From Nonomuraea candida (GTDB lineage: Bacteria; Actinomycetota; Actinomycetes; Streptosporangiales; Streptosporangiaceae), in the NCBI RefSeq assembly GCF_000725485.1, contig NZ_KL647031.1, positions 558,001-622,000 on the forward strand: 64,000 nt of DNA. The letters run 5' to 3'. The notes under the pieces were generated by a model, which had not been told where the DNA came from, ran no database searches, and was given only the letters and a program-made list of their open reading frames with translations. Of the stretch, positions 52,535-61,471 are shown in pieces. Every line of letters starts with the position of its first letter. Within the stretch, counting starts at the first letter, position 1. A program made the position numbers and the translations under genes.

Positions 52535-53779
52535 ATGAACGCGAACGAGCCTCACGAGCAGGGCCCCGAGGAGCGGGGCGCCGGTGGGTGGAGCCAGTTC
52601 GGAGCCACCCCGCCGGCCGCCGGGGGCTTCCCCCGGCGTGACCACACGCACCCCATGCCCCACCAGCGGCCCCCGGCCGATCCCGCGCCGCCCGCCGGGC
52701 AGCGGCCCGGCGTCGCGCGCAAGGCCGTCGCGGCGCTCGCGATGGCCGCCATGGCGGTCGGCGGCGGCGTCGTGGGGGCCGCCGTCGCCACCTCGTTCCA
52801 GCCCGTGCCCGTCGCCGTCGGCGCCGGCGACTCGCCCAGCCCCGTCTTCAAGTCGGCCTCCGACCAGCTCACCGTCGCCGAGGTCGCGGCGCGGGTGCAG
52901 CCGTCGGTCGTGATGATCCAGGGCAGGACCGGCGAGGGCTCCGGCGTCGTGCTCTCGGAGGACGGGCTCATCCTCACCAACAACCACGTCGTCGTCGGCG
53001 CGGGCCAGGGCGGCCAGATGAGCGTCAAGTTCAGCGACGGCAAGACGGCGAACGCCGGCATCGTCGGCACCGACCCCGCCACCGACCTCGCCGTCGTCCG
53101 GGCGGAGGGCGTCTCGGGGCTGACCAAGGCCACGCTCGGCGACAGCGACCGGCTCAAGGTGGGCGACCCGGTGCTCGCCATCGGCAGCCCGCTCGGCCTC
53201 GACGGGTCGGTCACGGCCGGCATCGTCAGCGCCCTGGACCGCACCCTCACCCTCGGCGACGAGCAGCGCCAGCTCCCGCCCGGCTGGGGCGGGCAGCAGA
53301 GCGCGCCCGCGACGATCGGCGGCGCCATCCAGACCGACGCCTCGATCAACCCCGGCAACTCCGGCGGCGCGCTGGTCAACGCCGCGGGCGAGCTGGTCGG
53401 CATCAACACCGCCATCGCCTCGCAGGCCGCGGGCGGCGGCGTCGGCTTCGCCATCCCGGTCAACACCGCCAGGCAGGTCGCCGAGCAGCTCATCAGCACC
53501 GGCAAGGTCAGCCACGCCTTCCTCGGCGTGAGCGTCACCGACGCGACCGGCGACGTGCCCGGGGCGCTGATCAGGCAGATCACCGCGGGAAGCCCGGCGG
53601 AGCAGGCCGGTCTGCGGCAGGGAGACCTGATCACCAAGATCGGCGACAAGCCGGTTGACGGAGGCGATACGGTTGTGGGGCAGGTCAGAGGTTTCAAACC
53701 GGGCCAAGAGGTCAAGATCACATATATGAGGGATGGCGCGACCCACGAGGTCGACGTCACCCTCATGGAGAACAAGTAA
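52535..53779 (+). CDS. HtrA/DegP-like membrane-anchored serine protease with PDZ domain
   Basis: A 414-residue protease. A Pro/Gly-rich cytoplasmic N-terminus (1-60) is followed by one membrane anchor (about 65-85), a trypsin-like domain with His151 (TNNHVV), Asp in TDPATDLAVV and Ser276 (NPGNSGGAL), then a C-terminal PDZ domain (AFLGVSVTDA, AGLRQGDLITKIGDKPV). The active site would face outside the membrane. The family handles envelope protein quality. GGGAG precedes ATG 52535. Confidence 0.94.
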   Translation: MNANEPHEQGPEERGAGGWSQFGATPPAAGGFPRRDHTHPMPHQRPPADPAPPAGQRPGVARKAVAALAMAAMAVGGGVVGAAVATSFQPVPVAVGAGDSPSPVFKSASDQLTVAEVAARVQPSVVMIQGRTGEGSGVVLSEDGLILTNNHVVVGAGQGGQMSVKFSDGKTANAGIVGTDPATDLAVVRAEGVSGLTKATLGDSDRLKVGDPVLAIGSPLGLDGSVTAGIVSALDRTLTLGDEQRQLPPGWGGQQSAPATIGGAIQTDASINPGNSGGALVNAAGELVGINTAIASQAAGGGVGFAIPVNTARQVAEQLISTGKVSHAFLGVSVTDATGDVPGALIRQITAGSPAEQAGLRQGDLITKIGDKPVDGGDTVVGQVRGFKPGQEVKITYMRDGATHEVDVTLMENK

Positions 53780-53798
53780 CACAGACCCCCTCATGGAC

Positions 53799-53839
53799 GG
53801 GTGTGCCGTTGAGATCGCTGCGGACTCGGCGGCACACCC
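53799..53839. terminator. Bidirectional hairpin between htrA-like and cydC
   Basis: GGGTGTGCCG and CGGCACACCC pair perfectly (10 bp) around a 21-nt loop, 20 nt past the protease stop, between two convergent genes. The rest of the gap to 53965 holds nothing else I can support. Confidence 0.55.
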
Positions 53840-53965
53840 CCCCATCCGAGGTCAGGAGAAACGGCGCCCCTCGTCGCGCCGGTAAGCCCCCGCCGCCGCG
53901 ACCGTCCAGACGGCCAGCGCGTCCAGCCCCCGCCCCAGCCCTAGCAGCAGCCGCGGGCGGGGCCG

Positions 53966-55663
53966 TCAGCGGCGGGTGAGGACCTCCGACTCCCACAGGT
54001 CGCGGTAGTAGCCCGGCGTGGAGACCAGCTCGTCGTGGTGCCCCCGCTGGACGACGCGCCCCTCCTCCAGCACGATGACCTCGTCCACCAGCTCCAGCCC
54101 CTTGAGGCGGTGGGTCACGAGCAGGGTCGTGCGGTCACGGGTCACGTCGAGCAGGTCGCCCATCAGCCGGTCGGCCGTCTCCTCGTCGAGGGCCTCGGCG
54201 GGCTCGTCGAGCAGCAGCACGGGCGGGTCGTACAGCAGCGCCCTGGCCAGCGCCAGCCGCTGCAGCTGCCCGCCGGACACGGTCCTGCCGTCCTCGCCCA
54301 GCTCGGCGTCCCATCCGGTGCGCTCGACCCACTCCTCCAGCCGCGCGTCCCGCACGGCGCGCCGCAGGGCCTCGTCGTCGGCGCCGGGCCCGGCCAGGCG
54401 CAGGTTGTCGCGCAGGCTGGCACGGAAGATGTACGGGTCCTGCGTCAGGCCGGTCATCAGCGCCCGTACGTCGTCGCCGTCCAGGTCACGCAGGTCCACG
54501 CCGTTGACCCTGACCCGGCCGGACTCCGGCTCGACCAGCCGCATCAGGGCGGCCAGCAGCGTGCTCTTGCCCGCCCCGCTGGGGCCGACGATCGCCACCC
54601 GCCTGCCGGGCGTCAGCCGGAGCGACACCCCATCCAGCGCGGGCCGCCCGGCCCGCTCCTCGTGGGACGGGGCGGGGTGGCGCACCACGAGGTCGTCGAT
54701 CTCGACGGTCAGCGGGGCCTCGGGGCGCGGCCCGGGCGCGGCGGGCTCCGTGACGGCCGGGGCGGAGGCGCGCACCTCGCGCAGCCGCCGGAGCGCGGCC
54801 GTGATGCCGGCCATCCGCTCGCCCGCCGCCGCCAGCGGCAGCACGGGCTCGAAGGCCACCAGGGACGTCAGCGCGAGCACGGCGGTGCCCACCGAGTCCG
54901 CGCCCGCGCCCTGGGCGAGCAGCACGACGCCCGCCACCGTCAGCCCCTGCACCAGCGTGCCCCCGGCCAGGGCGGCGGCGTGCACGCGGGCCTGGCGGCG
55001 CTCCAGGCCCGCCAGCGCCTCGCCGGCGGCCTGAGCCCTGGCCAGCGCCTCGTCGTCCGCGCCGTACGCGGCCAGGTCCGCCGAGCCGTGCACCAGGTCC
55101 GCCACCCGGCCCGCCAGCGCCGCCCGCGCCGGGGCGATCCTGGCCGACCAGCGGCGCGCCGCGGCCGCCGTGCCCATGGGCAGCAGCACCCCGGCCAGCA
55201 CCAGCCCGGCCACCAGGACCAGCGCCGACACCGGCAGGATCGTCAGCCCGATGACGACCGCGGCCAGCCCGGCGATCGCCGCCGCGGCGGCGGGCAGCAG
55301 GCAGCGGACGAGCAGGTCCTGCACGGCGTCGGTGTCGTCCACCATCCGGCTCAGCAGGTCGGCGCCGCCGTGGCGGGGCCGCTGGGGCGGGATGAGGGCC
55401 TCGTACAGGCTTTCGCGGGTGCCGGCCTGGGCGCGCAGGGCCACGTCGTGGCCGGTCAGGCGTTCGGCGTAGCGGAAGACGCCCTTGCCGGTGGCGAACG
55501 CCCTGGTCGCCACGATCGCCACGCTCAGCGCGGCCAGGGGCGGCTGCTCGGCGGCCCGGGTGATCAGCCAGGCCGCGGCGGCGATGAGCCCGAGCCCGGC
55601 CAGGTCGGCCGCCGCTCCCGCCAGCACGGCCCAGAACAGCCGCGTGCCCATGCGCCGGTTCAT
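53966..55663 (-). CDS. cydC: Thiol reductant ABC exporter subunit CydC
   Basis: A 565-residue half-transporter: a six-helix membrane domain then an ATPase with Walker [10 protein letters not shown], signature [16 protein letters not shown] and Walker [13 protein letters not shown]. The N-terminal [19 protein letters not shown] and [25 protein letters not shown] are typical of CydC. With CydD it exports glutathione/cysteine-type thiols or balances heme for assembly of cytochrome bd. Its start overlaps the cydD stop (ATGA). Last gene of cydABDC. Confidence 0.94.
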   Translation of the reverse strand: MNRRMGTRLFWAVLAGAAADLAGLGLIAAAAWLITRAAEQPPLAALSVAIVATRAFATGKGVFRYAERLTGHDVALRAQAGTRESLYEALIPPQRPRHGGADLLSRMVDDTDAVQDLLVRCLLPAAAAAIAGLAAVVIGLTILPVSALVLVAGLVLAGVLLPMGTAAAARRWSARIAPARAALAGRVADLVHGSADLAAYGADDEALARAQAAGEALAGLERRQARVHAAALAGGTLVQGLTVAGVVLLAQGAGADSVGTAVLALTSLVAFEPVLPLAAAGERMAGITAALRRLREVRASAPAVTEPAAPGPRPEAPLTVEIDDLVVRHPAPSHEERAGRPALDGVSLRLTPGRRVAIVGPSGAGKSTLLAALMRLVEPESGRVRVNGVDLRDLDGDDVRALMTGLTQDPYIFRASLRDNLRLAGPGADDEALRRAVRDARLEEWVERTGWDAELGEDGRTVSGGQLQRLALARALLYDPPVLLLDEPAEALDEETADRLMGDLLDVTRDRTTLLVTHRLKGLELVDEVIVLEEGRVVQRGHHDELVSTPGYYRDLWESEVLTRR

Positions 55664-57459
55664 CGCCCGCTCCCTTCCCGCCGCGCCGCCACCACGGTCC
55701 CCGCCCCGCTGTCGGAGGTCCGGCCCCGGGACGGCCGTGGCTCGCCCGCGCTCCCGTCAGGGGGCGGGGCTGGGGAGCGGAGGGTGTCGGAGACGACGCG
55801 GCCGCCGTGGATCCGGATCACCCGGTCGGCGAGGTCGATCATGGCCGGCCGGTGGGCGACGATGACGGCCGTGCGGTCCCGGGCCAGGTCGGCGGTGGCC
55901 GACACCACGGCGGCCTCGCTGCGGCCGTCCAGCCGGGCCGTGGGCTCGTCGAGGAGCAGCACCGAGGCGTCCGGGCGGCAGAAGGCCCGCGCCAGCGCGA
56001 TCCGCTGCCGCTGGCCGGCCGACAGGTCGGCGCCGCGCTCGCCCAGCACCGTGTCGAACCCCTGGGGCAGTGCCTCGACGAAGTCCGCGTGCGCCGCCGC
56101 GGCGGCTGCCCGGATCTCCTCCATGGAGGCCGACGGCGAGCCGAGCCGCACGTTGTCGGCCACCGACGTGGCGAACAGGTGCGGCCGCTGGGCCACGAAC
56201 GCCAGGCGCGCCCGCCAGCCTGCCAGGTCGAGGTCGCGCAGGTCCGTGCCGTCGACGAGGACCCGGCCCTCGGTGGGCTCGACGAAGCCGAGGATGAGGT
56301 GGAGCAGCGTGCTCTTGCCCCCGCCGCTCTCGCCGACCAGGGCGACCCGCTCGCGCGGGCCGATGGTGAGCGAGACGTTGTCCAGGGCGGCGCCGTCGCG
56401 GCCCGGATACCGTACGGTGACGTGTTCCAGGCGGATCTCCGGCGCCCCGCCGGTCTCCGGGGTCTCCGGGGTCTCCGGGGTCTCCACGGCCTCCGGGCGG
56501 CGGGCGGGCTCCCGGCGGGGCTCCTCGGCCGACCGGTCCAGCACGGCGAAGGCCGCGTCCGCGGCGGCGACCCCCTCCATGGAGGCGTGGAAGCGGGTCC
56601 CCATCGCCCGCAGCGGCAGGTACGCCTCCGGCGCCAGCAGCAGCACCAGCAGCGCCGTCGTCAGGTCCAGCGACCCCCCGAGCAGCCGCAGCCCGATCGG
56701 CACCGCCACCAGCGCCAGCGACAGCGACGCGCACAGCTCCAGCACCAGCGACGACAGGAACGCCACCCGCAACGTCCGCATGGTGGCGCCCCGGTGCGCG
56801 TCGGCGACCTGCCGGATCACGGTGGCCTGGTGGCGGGCCCGCCCGAACGCCCGCAGGGTGGGCAGACCGCGCACCACGTCCAGGAAGTGGCCGCCCAGCC
56901 GTGACAGCGCCTGGAACTGCCGCTCGGTGACCGCCTTCGTGGTCATCCCGACCAGCGCGCCGAAGACGGGAATGAGGGGCAGCGTGACCAGCACGATCAC
57001 CGCGCTGGCCAGGTCGGCGGTGAAGAGCCGGACCAGCACGGCCACCGGCACCACCGCGGCGACCGCGATCGAGGGCAGGTAGCCGGTCAGGTAGTTGTCG
57101 AGCCCGTCCAGGCCGCGCCCGGCCAGCGTGACGAGCTCGCCGGAGCGGTGCGCGGCGAGCCGGGCGGGGCCCAGCTCGCGCAGCCGGCCCAGCAGGCGTT
57201 GCCGCAGCGCGGACTTCACGCCCGTCGCGGTACGCCCGGCGAAGACGCCCTGCGTCCACGCCAGCAGCGCCCGCACGCCGACCACCGCGGCCAGCACCGC
57301 CAGGGCGGCGGCGGTGAACCGGCCGGACAGCACGCCGGCCAGCAGTTCGGCCTGCACCAGCACGAGCAGCCCCGCCAGCACGGCGGCGGCCAGGGTGACG
57401 CCCAGGTGGCGGCGAACCGAGCGCTCGGCCCGCATGAGCGCGAGGAGATCCTTATGCAC
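55660..57459 (-). CDS. cydD: Thiol reductant ABC exporter subunit CydD
   Basis: A 599-residue half-transporter partner of CydC. The membrane domain includes TLPLIPVFGALVGMTTKAV and GHFLDVVRGLPTLRAFGRAR, conserved in CydD. The ATPase has Walker A GESGGGKST, a degenerate signature (DLSAGQRQRIALARA, SAGQ for SGGQ) and Walker B VLLLDEPTARLD. A short TPE repeat (VETPETPETPETGG) links the two domains. It lies six bases after cydB. Confidence 0.94.
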   Translation of the reverse strand: MHKDLLALMRAERSVRRHLGVTLAAAVLAGLLVLVQAELLAGVLSGRFTAAALAVLAAVVGVRALLAWTQGVFAGRTATGVKSALRQRLLGRLRELGPARLAAHRSGELVTLAGRGLDGLDNYLTGYLPSIAVAAVVPVAVLVRLFTADLASAVIVLVTLPLIPVFGALVGMTTKAVTERQFQALSRLGGHFLDVVRGLPTLRAFGRARHQATVIRQVADAHRGATMRTLRVAFLSSLVLELCASLSLALVAVPIGLRLLGGSLDLTTALLVLLLAPEAYLPLRAMGTRFHASMEGVAAADAAFAVLDRSAEEPRREPARRPEAVETPETPETPETGGAPEIRLEHVTVRYPGRDGAALDNVSLTIGPRERVALVGESGGGKSTLLHLILGFVEPTEGRVLVDGTDLRDLDLAGWRARLAFVAQRPHLFATSVADNVRLGSPSASMEEIRAAAAAAHADFVEALPQGFDTVLGERGADLSAGQRQRIALARAFCRPDASVLLLDEPTARLDGRSEAAVVSATADLARDRTAVIVAHRPAMIDLADRVIRIHGGRVVSDTLRSPAPPPDGSAGEPRPSRGRTSDSGAGTVVAARREGSGR

Positions 57460-57465
57460 GAGGCC

Positions 57466-58230
57466 TCAGAAGAACGACGGGAGCCGGGAAGCGTCCTTCC
57501 CTGGCCGGAAAGTGCGCCATACCCATATTTGCGCGCCGACCATGATGGGTGCGACGGGCAACACCATGACACTCAGCACATTCAGCGTAGCCGGGGGCGC
57601 GCTGTGCTCCAGAAGGTACGGCGCCGCCCCCGCCAGCACCCCCAGCACGGGCAGCGCGGCCACCAGTCCCGACACCGCCAGCACCCGCCCCGACCTGGTG
57701 ACGCCGAACAGGCCGGGCGTGCGCCAGCCCAGGAACGTCCAGCCGTGGAAGGCGAACAGCAGCGTGACGACCACGCCCAGCATGAGGCCGACCGGGTGCA
57801 CGGGCGAGGCCGTGAAGCCGGTGGCGGCGGCGTACAGGGCCATGCCCCAGCCCACGGACAGGCCCAGGGAGCCGAACGCGATCGCCCCGTCCCACAGGCC
57901 CCGCCAGGCGGAGCCGTCGATCCTGCGCCGGAACCACAGCCCCGCGTCGCGCAGGACCCAGCACAGCAGCATGGCCACGACCAGCGGGTACAGCCCGAAC
58001 AGGATCTCGCCCTCCAGCAGCGGGTAGACCCCGAACATGGTCCCGGCCACGGCGACCAGCCACACCTCGTTGGCCAGCACGTACGGCGCCATCGCGGCCA
58101 CCATCCGGTCCCGGTTGAGCCGCGACCGGCCCAGCACCGGCAGCAGCAGCCCCACTCCTAGGTCGAACCCCTCCAGCGCGAAGTACCCGGTCAGCAGGAC
58201 CGCGAAGACGACGAACCAGATCACTTCCAT
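57466..58230 (-). CDS. cydB: Cytochrome bd-type oxidase subunit II (CydB), compact
   Basis: A 254-residue membrane protein from ATG 58230. MEVIWFVVFAVLLTGYFALE then GFDLGVGLL is the standard CydB start, and DAGLWFRRR and FHGWTFLGWRT match conserved CydB loops. About seven hydrophobic helices are visible, whereas CydB usually has eight or nine in 330-380 residues; the region between FHGWTF and TLNVLSVMVLPVAP is about 80 residues shorter than usual. The frame is intact with normal codon use, so it is not a broken gene. It lies 11 bases after cydA. Confidence 0.88.
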   Translation of the reverse strand: MEVIWFVVFAVLLTGYFALEGFDLGVGLLLPVLGRSRLNRDRMVAAMAPYVLANEVWLVAVAGTMFGVYPLLEGEILFGLYPLVVAMLLCWVLRDAGLWFRRRIDGSAWRGLWDGAIAFGSLGLSVGWGMALYAAATGFTASPVHPVGLMLGVVVTLLFAFHGWTFLGWRTPGLFGVTRSGRVLAVSGLVAALPVLGVLAGAAPYLLEHSAPPATLNVLSVMVLPVAPIMVGAQIWVWRTFRPGKDASRLPSFF

Positions 58231-58241
58231 CTCGGCACTCC

Positions 58242-59411
58242 TCAGTAGCTCAGCGCGGGGGTACGCGGCTCGTCGGCGGCGGCCCCGAGCTGGACGGCGG
58301 ACGGCCCCCGCCTGATCACCCGGACGATGAGGACGTAGTCGACGACCGCCAGCAGCCCCAGCACGGCGGTGAACCCGATGAGCGAGGCCGTGACCATGCC
58401 CGCGGTCAGTCCGGGTGACATCGCGTCGGCCACGGTGAGCCGCTCCCAGATCATCCAGGGCTGCCGGCCGATCTCCCTGGCCATCCAGCCCAGGATCGAC
58501 AGGACGAACGGCAGCGGCGTCATCGCGATGAGGACCGGATGCGTCCAGCGCGCCCGGGGCAGGATCGCGATCATCGGCAGCATCACGAACAGCACGACGA
58601 GTCCCAGGAGCTGCCCGAACTGGATCATCAGCCCGAGCGCGATGCCGGCGGCGGGGTTGTGGCCGCCGAACTTGCCCTCGGGGACGGCGCCGAACTGGGC
58701 GTACCCGAAGGCCATGGTCACGACGATGCCGATGGCCGCGGTGACCACGCCGAGCCGCAGCGACCTGGCGAAGAAGGCGAACTCGGGGGCCCTGCGCCAC
58801 AGCCGGTACGCGCTCGCGCCCACCAGCACCATCCCCCCGGTGAACAGCCCGGCTCCGACCACGTGGGGGAAGGAGAAGAGCAGGGCCTCGTTGGTGAGCA
58901 GCGCGGCGAAGTCGGTCAGGTGCATCCGCCCGCCGCTGACGACCGCGCCGGCCGGGTTCTGCAGGAACGAGTTGGCCACCATGATGAAGAAGGCGCTCGC
59001 GTACGCCGTCAGCGTCACCAGCCAGATGCAGGCCACGTGGGCCCACTTCGGCAGCCGCCCCCAGCCGAAGATCCACAGGCCCAGGAACGTGGACTCCAGG
59101 AAGAAGGCCACCAGCGTCTCCATGGCCAGCGGCGCGCCGAACACGTCGCCCGCGTAGTGCGACAGCCCGCTCCAGGCCAGGCCGAACTGGAACTCCATCA
59201 CCAGCCCGGTGACGATGCCCAGCGCGTAGTTGATGACGTAGACCTGTCCCCAGAACCGCGTCATGCCCTCGTGCGGGGGCCCGCCCGAGAGCGCCCACCG
59301 GGTGTGCATGATCGCCACCAGCGGCGCCAGCCCGAGCGTGAGCACCACGAACAGGAAGTGCAGGCTGCCCGTCACCGCGAACTGCGTGCGCGCCAGATCG
59401 AGTACGTCCAT
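58242..59411 (-). CDS. cydA: Cytochrome bd-type oxidase subunit I (CydA), lacking most of the Q-loop
   Basis: A 389-residue multi-helix subunit. Heme ligands are visible: His18 (GSLHFLF) and His183 (FPHVVGAG), with Met262 (GLMIQFG) the likely third; VMEFQFGLAWSGLSHYAGD and FFLESTFLGLWIFGW are classic. GRQPWMIW is also present. Only some 18 residues (about 239-256) separate the sixth helix from the next, where quinol-oxidising CydA has a much longer Q-loop; the QPxKxAAxE motif is missing. Canonical CydA is 440-530 residues. ATG 59411 has GGAGCGG upstream. First gene of cydABDC. Confidence 0.9.
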   Translation of the reverse strand: MDVLDLARTQFAVTGSLHFLFVVLTLGLAPLVAIMHTRWALSGGPPHEGMTRFWGQVYVINYALGIVTGLVMEFQFGLAWSGLSHYAGDVFGAPLAMETLVAFFLESTFLGLWIFGWGRLPKWAHVACIWLVTLTAYASAFFIMVANSFLQNPAGAVVSGGRMHLTDFAALLTNEALLFSFPHVVGAGLFTGGMVLVGASAYRLWRRAPEFAFFARSLRLGVVTAAIGIVVTMAFGYAQFGAVPEGKFGGHNPAAGIALGLMIQFGQLLGLVVLFVMLPMIAILPRARWTHPVLIAMTPLPFVLSILGWMAREIGRQPWMIWERLTVADAMSPGLTAGMVTASLIGFTAVLGLLAVVDYVLIVRVIRRGPSAVQLGAAADEPRTPALSY

Positions 59412-59433
59412 CACCGCTCCGTTGTTATGTCTG

Positions 59434-59469
59434 TCTACATGTAGAACTCTATATGTAGACTGGCTACAT
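59434..59469. promoter_or_regulatory. CTACAT/ATGTAG operator cluster between cydA and padR
   Basis: TCTACATGTAGA (59434-59445) is a perfect 12-bp palindrome. ATGTAG-N5-CTACAT (59453-59469) is a second inverted repeat 8 bp on. Together they cover the divergent promoter region. PadR-family regulators commonly bind ATGT...ACAT palindromes and the padR gene starts at 59497, so autoregulation and control of cydABDC is the simplest reading. Confidence 0.65.
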
Positions 59470-59496
59470 GTGACGGAGGTGTTTAGGATCAGAGAC

Positions 59497-59832
59497 ATGA
59501 ACCCGGACGCGCTGCGCGGTCACCTGGACGCGCTGTTGCTCTCAGTGCTCGAATGGGAGCCGCTGCACGGCTACGCCATCATGGAGGCGCTGCAGGAGCG
59601 CAGCGGGGGTGCGCTCACCGTGCCCACGGGCACCGTCTATCCGGCGCTGCGCCGGCTGGAGCGCATCGGTTACCTGTCGAGCGAGTGGGCCACGGTCGGC
59701 GGCCGCAAGCGCCGCACCTACCGGCTGACCGAATCGGGCAGGAAGCACCTCCAGGGGGAGCGGTCGGCCTGGCAGGAGTTCACCAGCGTGATCGGCGGCG
59801 TCCTGCGCCCCGAGGTCCGCGCCGAACACTGA
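59497..59832 (+). CDS. PadR family transcriptional regulator
   Basis: A 111-residue winged-helix regulator of the short PadR (PadR-s2-like) type: LRGHLDALLLSVLEWEPLHG, then YAIMEALQERSGGALTVPTG, TVYPALRRLERIGYL and GRKRRTYRLTESGRKHL. ATG 59497 has AGGA 8 nt upstream. It is divergent from cydABDC over a region rich in CTACAT half-sites and convergent with a HAAS-type membrane protein gene, the usual genomic partner of PadR genes. Confidence 0.93.
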   Translation: MNPDALRGHLDALLLSVLEWEPLHGYAIMEALQERSGGALTVPTGTVYPALRRLERIGYLSSEWATVGGRKRRTYRLTESGRKHLQGERSAWQEFTSVIGGVLRPEVRAEH

Positions 59833-59970
59833 GGAGGCCGCCCCGGCCCGCGCCCCGGAGGCTCGGGCGGCAGGCGACGGGCGGCAGGCGACGGGCGGCA
59901 GCGACGGGGGCCGGGGCCGGGTCATGACGGCGGGCGGGTCAGCCGGTGGTCGCCGGTGCATTCGGACCCG

Positions 59971-60648
59971 TCAGCCGGTGGCGACGGCGGGCGTCATCGC
60001 GCGCGTGACGCGCACGCACCGGACGGCGCCGTAGATCTGCATCCCCCAGGTGACCGAGGTCACCAGGTTGGCCAGCACGGTCGGCAGGACGTCCAGGGTG
60101 TGCGAGCCCGTCGCGCCATGCGACAGCAGCAGCGCCAGCCCGGCCGTGATCGGCAGCGCGGCCCACACCATCACGCCCAGCGACCTGGTCACCAGCCGCG
60201 GCCGGCGGATCCACCGGGCGCCCCGGCTCAGCGCGAACACCGCGAGCCCGCCGTACAGGCCGGTGCCGAGCTGGACGAGGTCGAGCAGCCGCGAGACGGG
60301 GACGTGCCACCACGGCGCGTCGAGCAGGGCCGCGTCGGTGGCCGGGTACATCCGCCACAACACCGACCACATCGCCACGGTGATCGGCACGCTGACGAAC
60401 AGCAGCACCCCCATGCGCCGCCCCGCGGCGGCGGTCAGCTCGGCCTGGTAGCCGGGCGCGATCTCGGAGACCTCCCCGAACTCCGCCACCGCCACCCGCT
60501 CGGCCTCCGCCCGGTCCAGGCCGTCCGCCTCCAGCGCGTCGGCGGTGTCGAGCAGGCTGTCGCGGGCCTCGACGACGAGGTCGCGCTTGGGTCTCCGCGG
60601 GCCCCTGAGGGCGCCGTCGAGCTTCGCCACGTAGTCGTCGATGAGCAT
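59971..60648 (-). CDS. HAAS/permease-prefix-domain membrane protein
   Basis: A 225-residue protein. The N-terminal 75 residues (YVAKLDGALRGPRRPKRDLV, then ARDSLLDTADALEADGLDRA) resemble the helical HAAS/permease-prefix domain found beside PadR regulators. About four membrane helices follow (79-98, 121-141, 157-176, 190-210). The function of such proteins is not well defined; the pairing suggests a membrane signal to PadR. ATG 60648 is the only good start. The 138-bp gap to padR is low-complexity. Confidence 0.75.
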   Translation of the reverse strand: MLIDDYVAKLDGALRGPRRPKRDLVVEARDSLLDTADALEADGLDRAEAERVAVAEFGEVSEIAPGYQAELTAAAGRRMGVLLFVSVPITVAMWSVLWRMYPATDAALLDAPWWHVPVSRLLDLVQLGTGLYGGLAVFALSRGARWIRRPRLVTRSLGVMVWAALPITAGLALLLSHGATGSHTLDVLPTVLANLVTSVTWGMQIYGAVRCVRVTRAMTPAVATG

Positions 60649-60712
60649 GGCTCAAGTCTAGGAGTGGTGATCTCGGGTCCTCATCCGGGAACACCCTGAT
60701 TTCCTCCGGGGG

Positions 60713-60742
60713 TTGTTATGTAGGAAAAATCCTACATATAGT
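60713..60742 (+). promoter_or_regulatory. Promoter of the VOC-ArsR-SRPBCC operon with embedded palindrome
   Basis: -35 TTGTTA (60713-60718), 18-bp spacer, -10 TATAGT (60737-60742), then 7 nt to ATG 60750 (leaderless). TATGTAGGA-N4-TCCTACATA (60717-60738) is a perfect 22-bp palindrome spanning the whole spacer, so a bound repressor would block the polymerase. Its ATGTAG/CTACAT core matches the sites between cydA and padR. Confidence 0.7.
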
Positions 60743-60749
60743 GGCTGAC

Positions 60750-61103
60750 ATGGTTATTTCCTCCATCCTCACGGTCACCGTGCCCGTCGCCGACCAGGAG
60801 CGGGCGCTCGGCTTCTACACCGGGGTGCTCGGCTTCGAGGTCCGCACCGACAACCCGTTCCCCATGGGCCGCTGGCTCACCGTCGCGCCCAAGGGCACGG
60901 ACACCACGCTGCTGCTGGCCTCCTGGTTCCCCGGCATGGCGCCGATCGGCGGCCTGGTCGTGGGCGCGCCCGACCTCGACGCGCTGGCCGGCCGGCTGCG
61001 CGAGAACGACGTGCCCTTCGAGGGGCCGAGCGACGAGGCGTGGGGCCGCCAGCTGCTCTTCCACGACCCGTTCGGCAACGGCTTCGTGGTCAGCCAGACG
61101 TGA
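60750..61103 (+). CDS. VOC family (glyoxalase/bleomycin-resistance-like) protein
   Basis: A 117-residue single-domain VOC protein: SSILTVTVPVADQERALGFY opening strand-helix, TGVLGFEVRTD, and C-terminal LLFHDPFGNGFVVSQ. Such proteins bind a metal and small molecules or act as enzymes; the function is open. ATG 60750 is preferred to GTG 60741 because of the TATAGT -10 element 7 nt upstream. It overlaps the arsR start (GTGA). Confidence 0.88.
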   Translation: MVISSILTVTVPVADQERALGFYTGVLGFEVRTDNPFPMGRWLTVAPKGTDTTLLLASWFPGMAPIGGLVVGAPDLDALAGRLRENDVPFEGPSDEAWGRQLLFHDPFGNGFVVSQT

Positions 61104-61471
61104 CGGCCGACCACGTCTTCACCGCGCTGGCCAGCCCGGCCCGGCGCGAGCTGCTGCGCCTGCTGCGCGACGAGGGCGACCAGCCGGCCGGGCGGCTGGC
61201 TGAGCGGTTCGACATGAGCAGGCCCAGCGTGTCGGAACACCTGAAGGTGCTCAAGGACGCCGGGCTGGTGGCCGAGAGCCGCAAGGGCAGGGAGCGCCAC
61301 TACCGCCTGGAGGCGGCGCCGCTCATGGAGCTGCGCGACTGGCTCGGCCCGTACGAACGGTTCTGGCGGGAGCGGCTCACCGCGCTCGGCGCGCTGCTCG
61401 ACGAGATCGACGACGAAACGGACGAAAGGGATGGCGCAATGCGGAGCGAAGAGGGCGGCGACGATGGCTGA
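61100..61471 (+). CDS. ArsR family winged-helix regulator
   Basis: A 123-residue regulator: VFTALASPARRELLRLLRDE, HTH ERFDMSRPSVSEHLKVLKDA, and wing RKGRERHYRLEAAPLMELRD. It lacks the metal-binding Cys of ArsR/SmtB sensors, so it belongs to the non-metal group that usually travels with an SRPBCC (AHSA1) gene, as here. GTG 61100 overlaps the VOC stop. It may bind the palindrome in its own promoter, alone or in competition with PadR. Confidence 0.92.
   Translation: MTADHVFTALASPARRELLRLLRDEGDQPAGRLAERFDMSRPSVSEHLKVLKDAGLVAESRKGRERHYRLEAAPLMELRDWLGPYERFWRERLTALGALLDEIDDETDERDGAMRSEEGGDDG

Noticed and set aside
53851..53968. In-frame continuation after the cydC stop (reads LLLGLGRGLDALAVW and ends before 53851)
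   Set aside because: No start codon or ribosome binding site in the stretch; probably a chance reading in GC-rich sequence.
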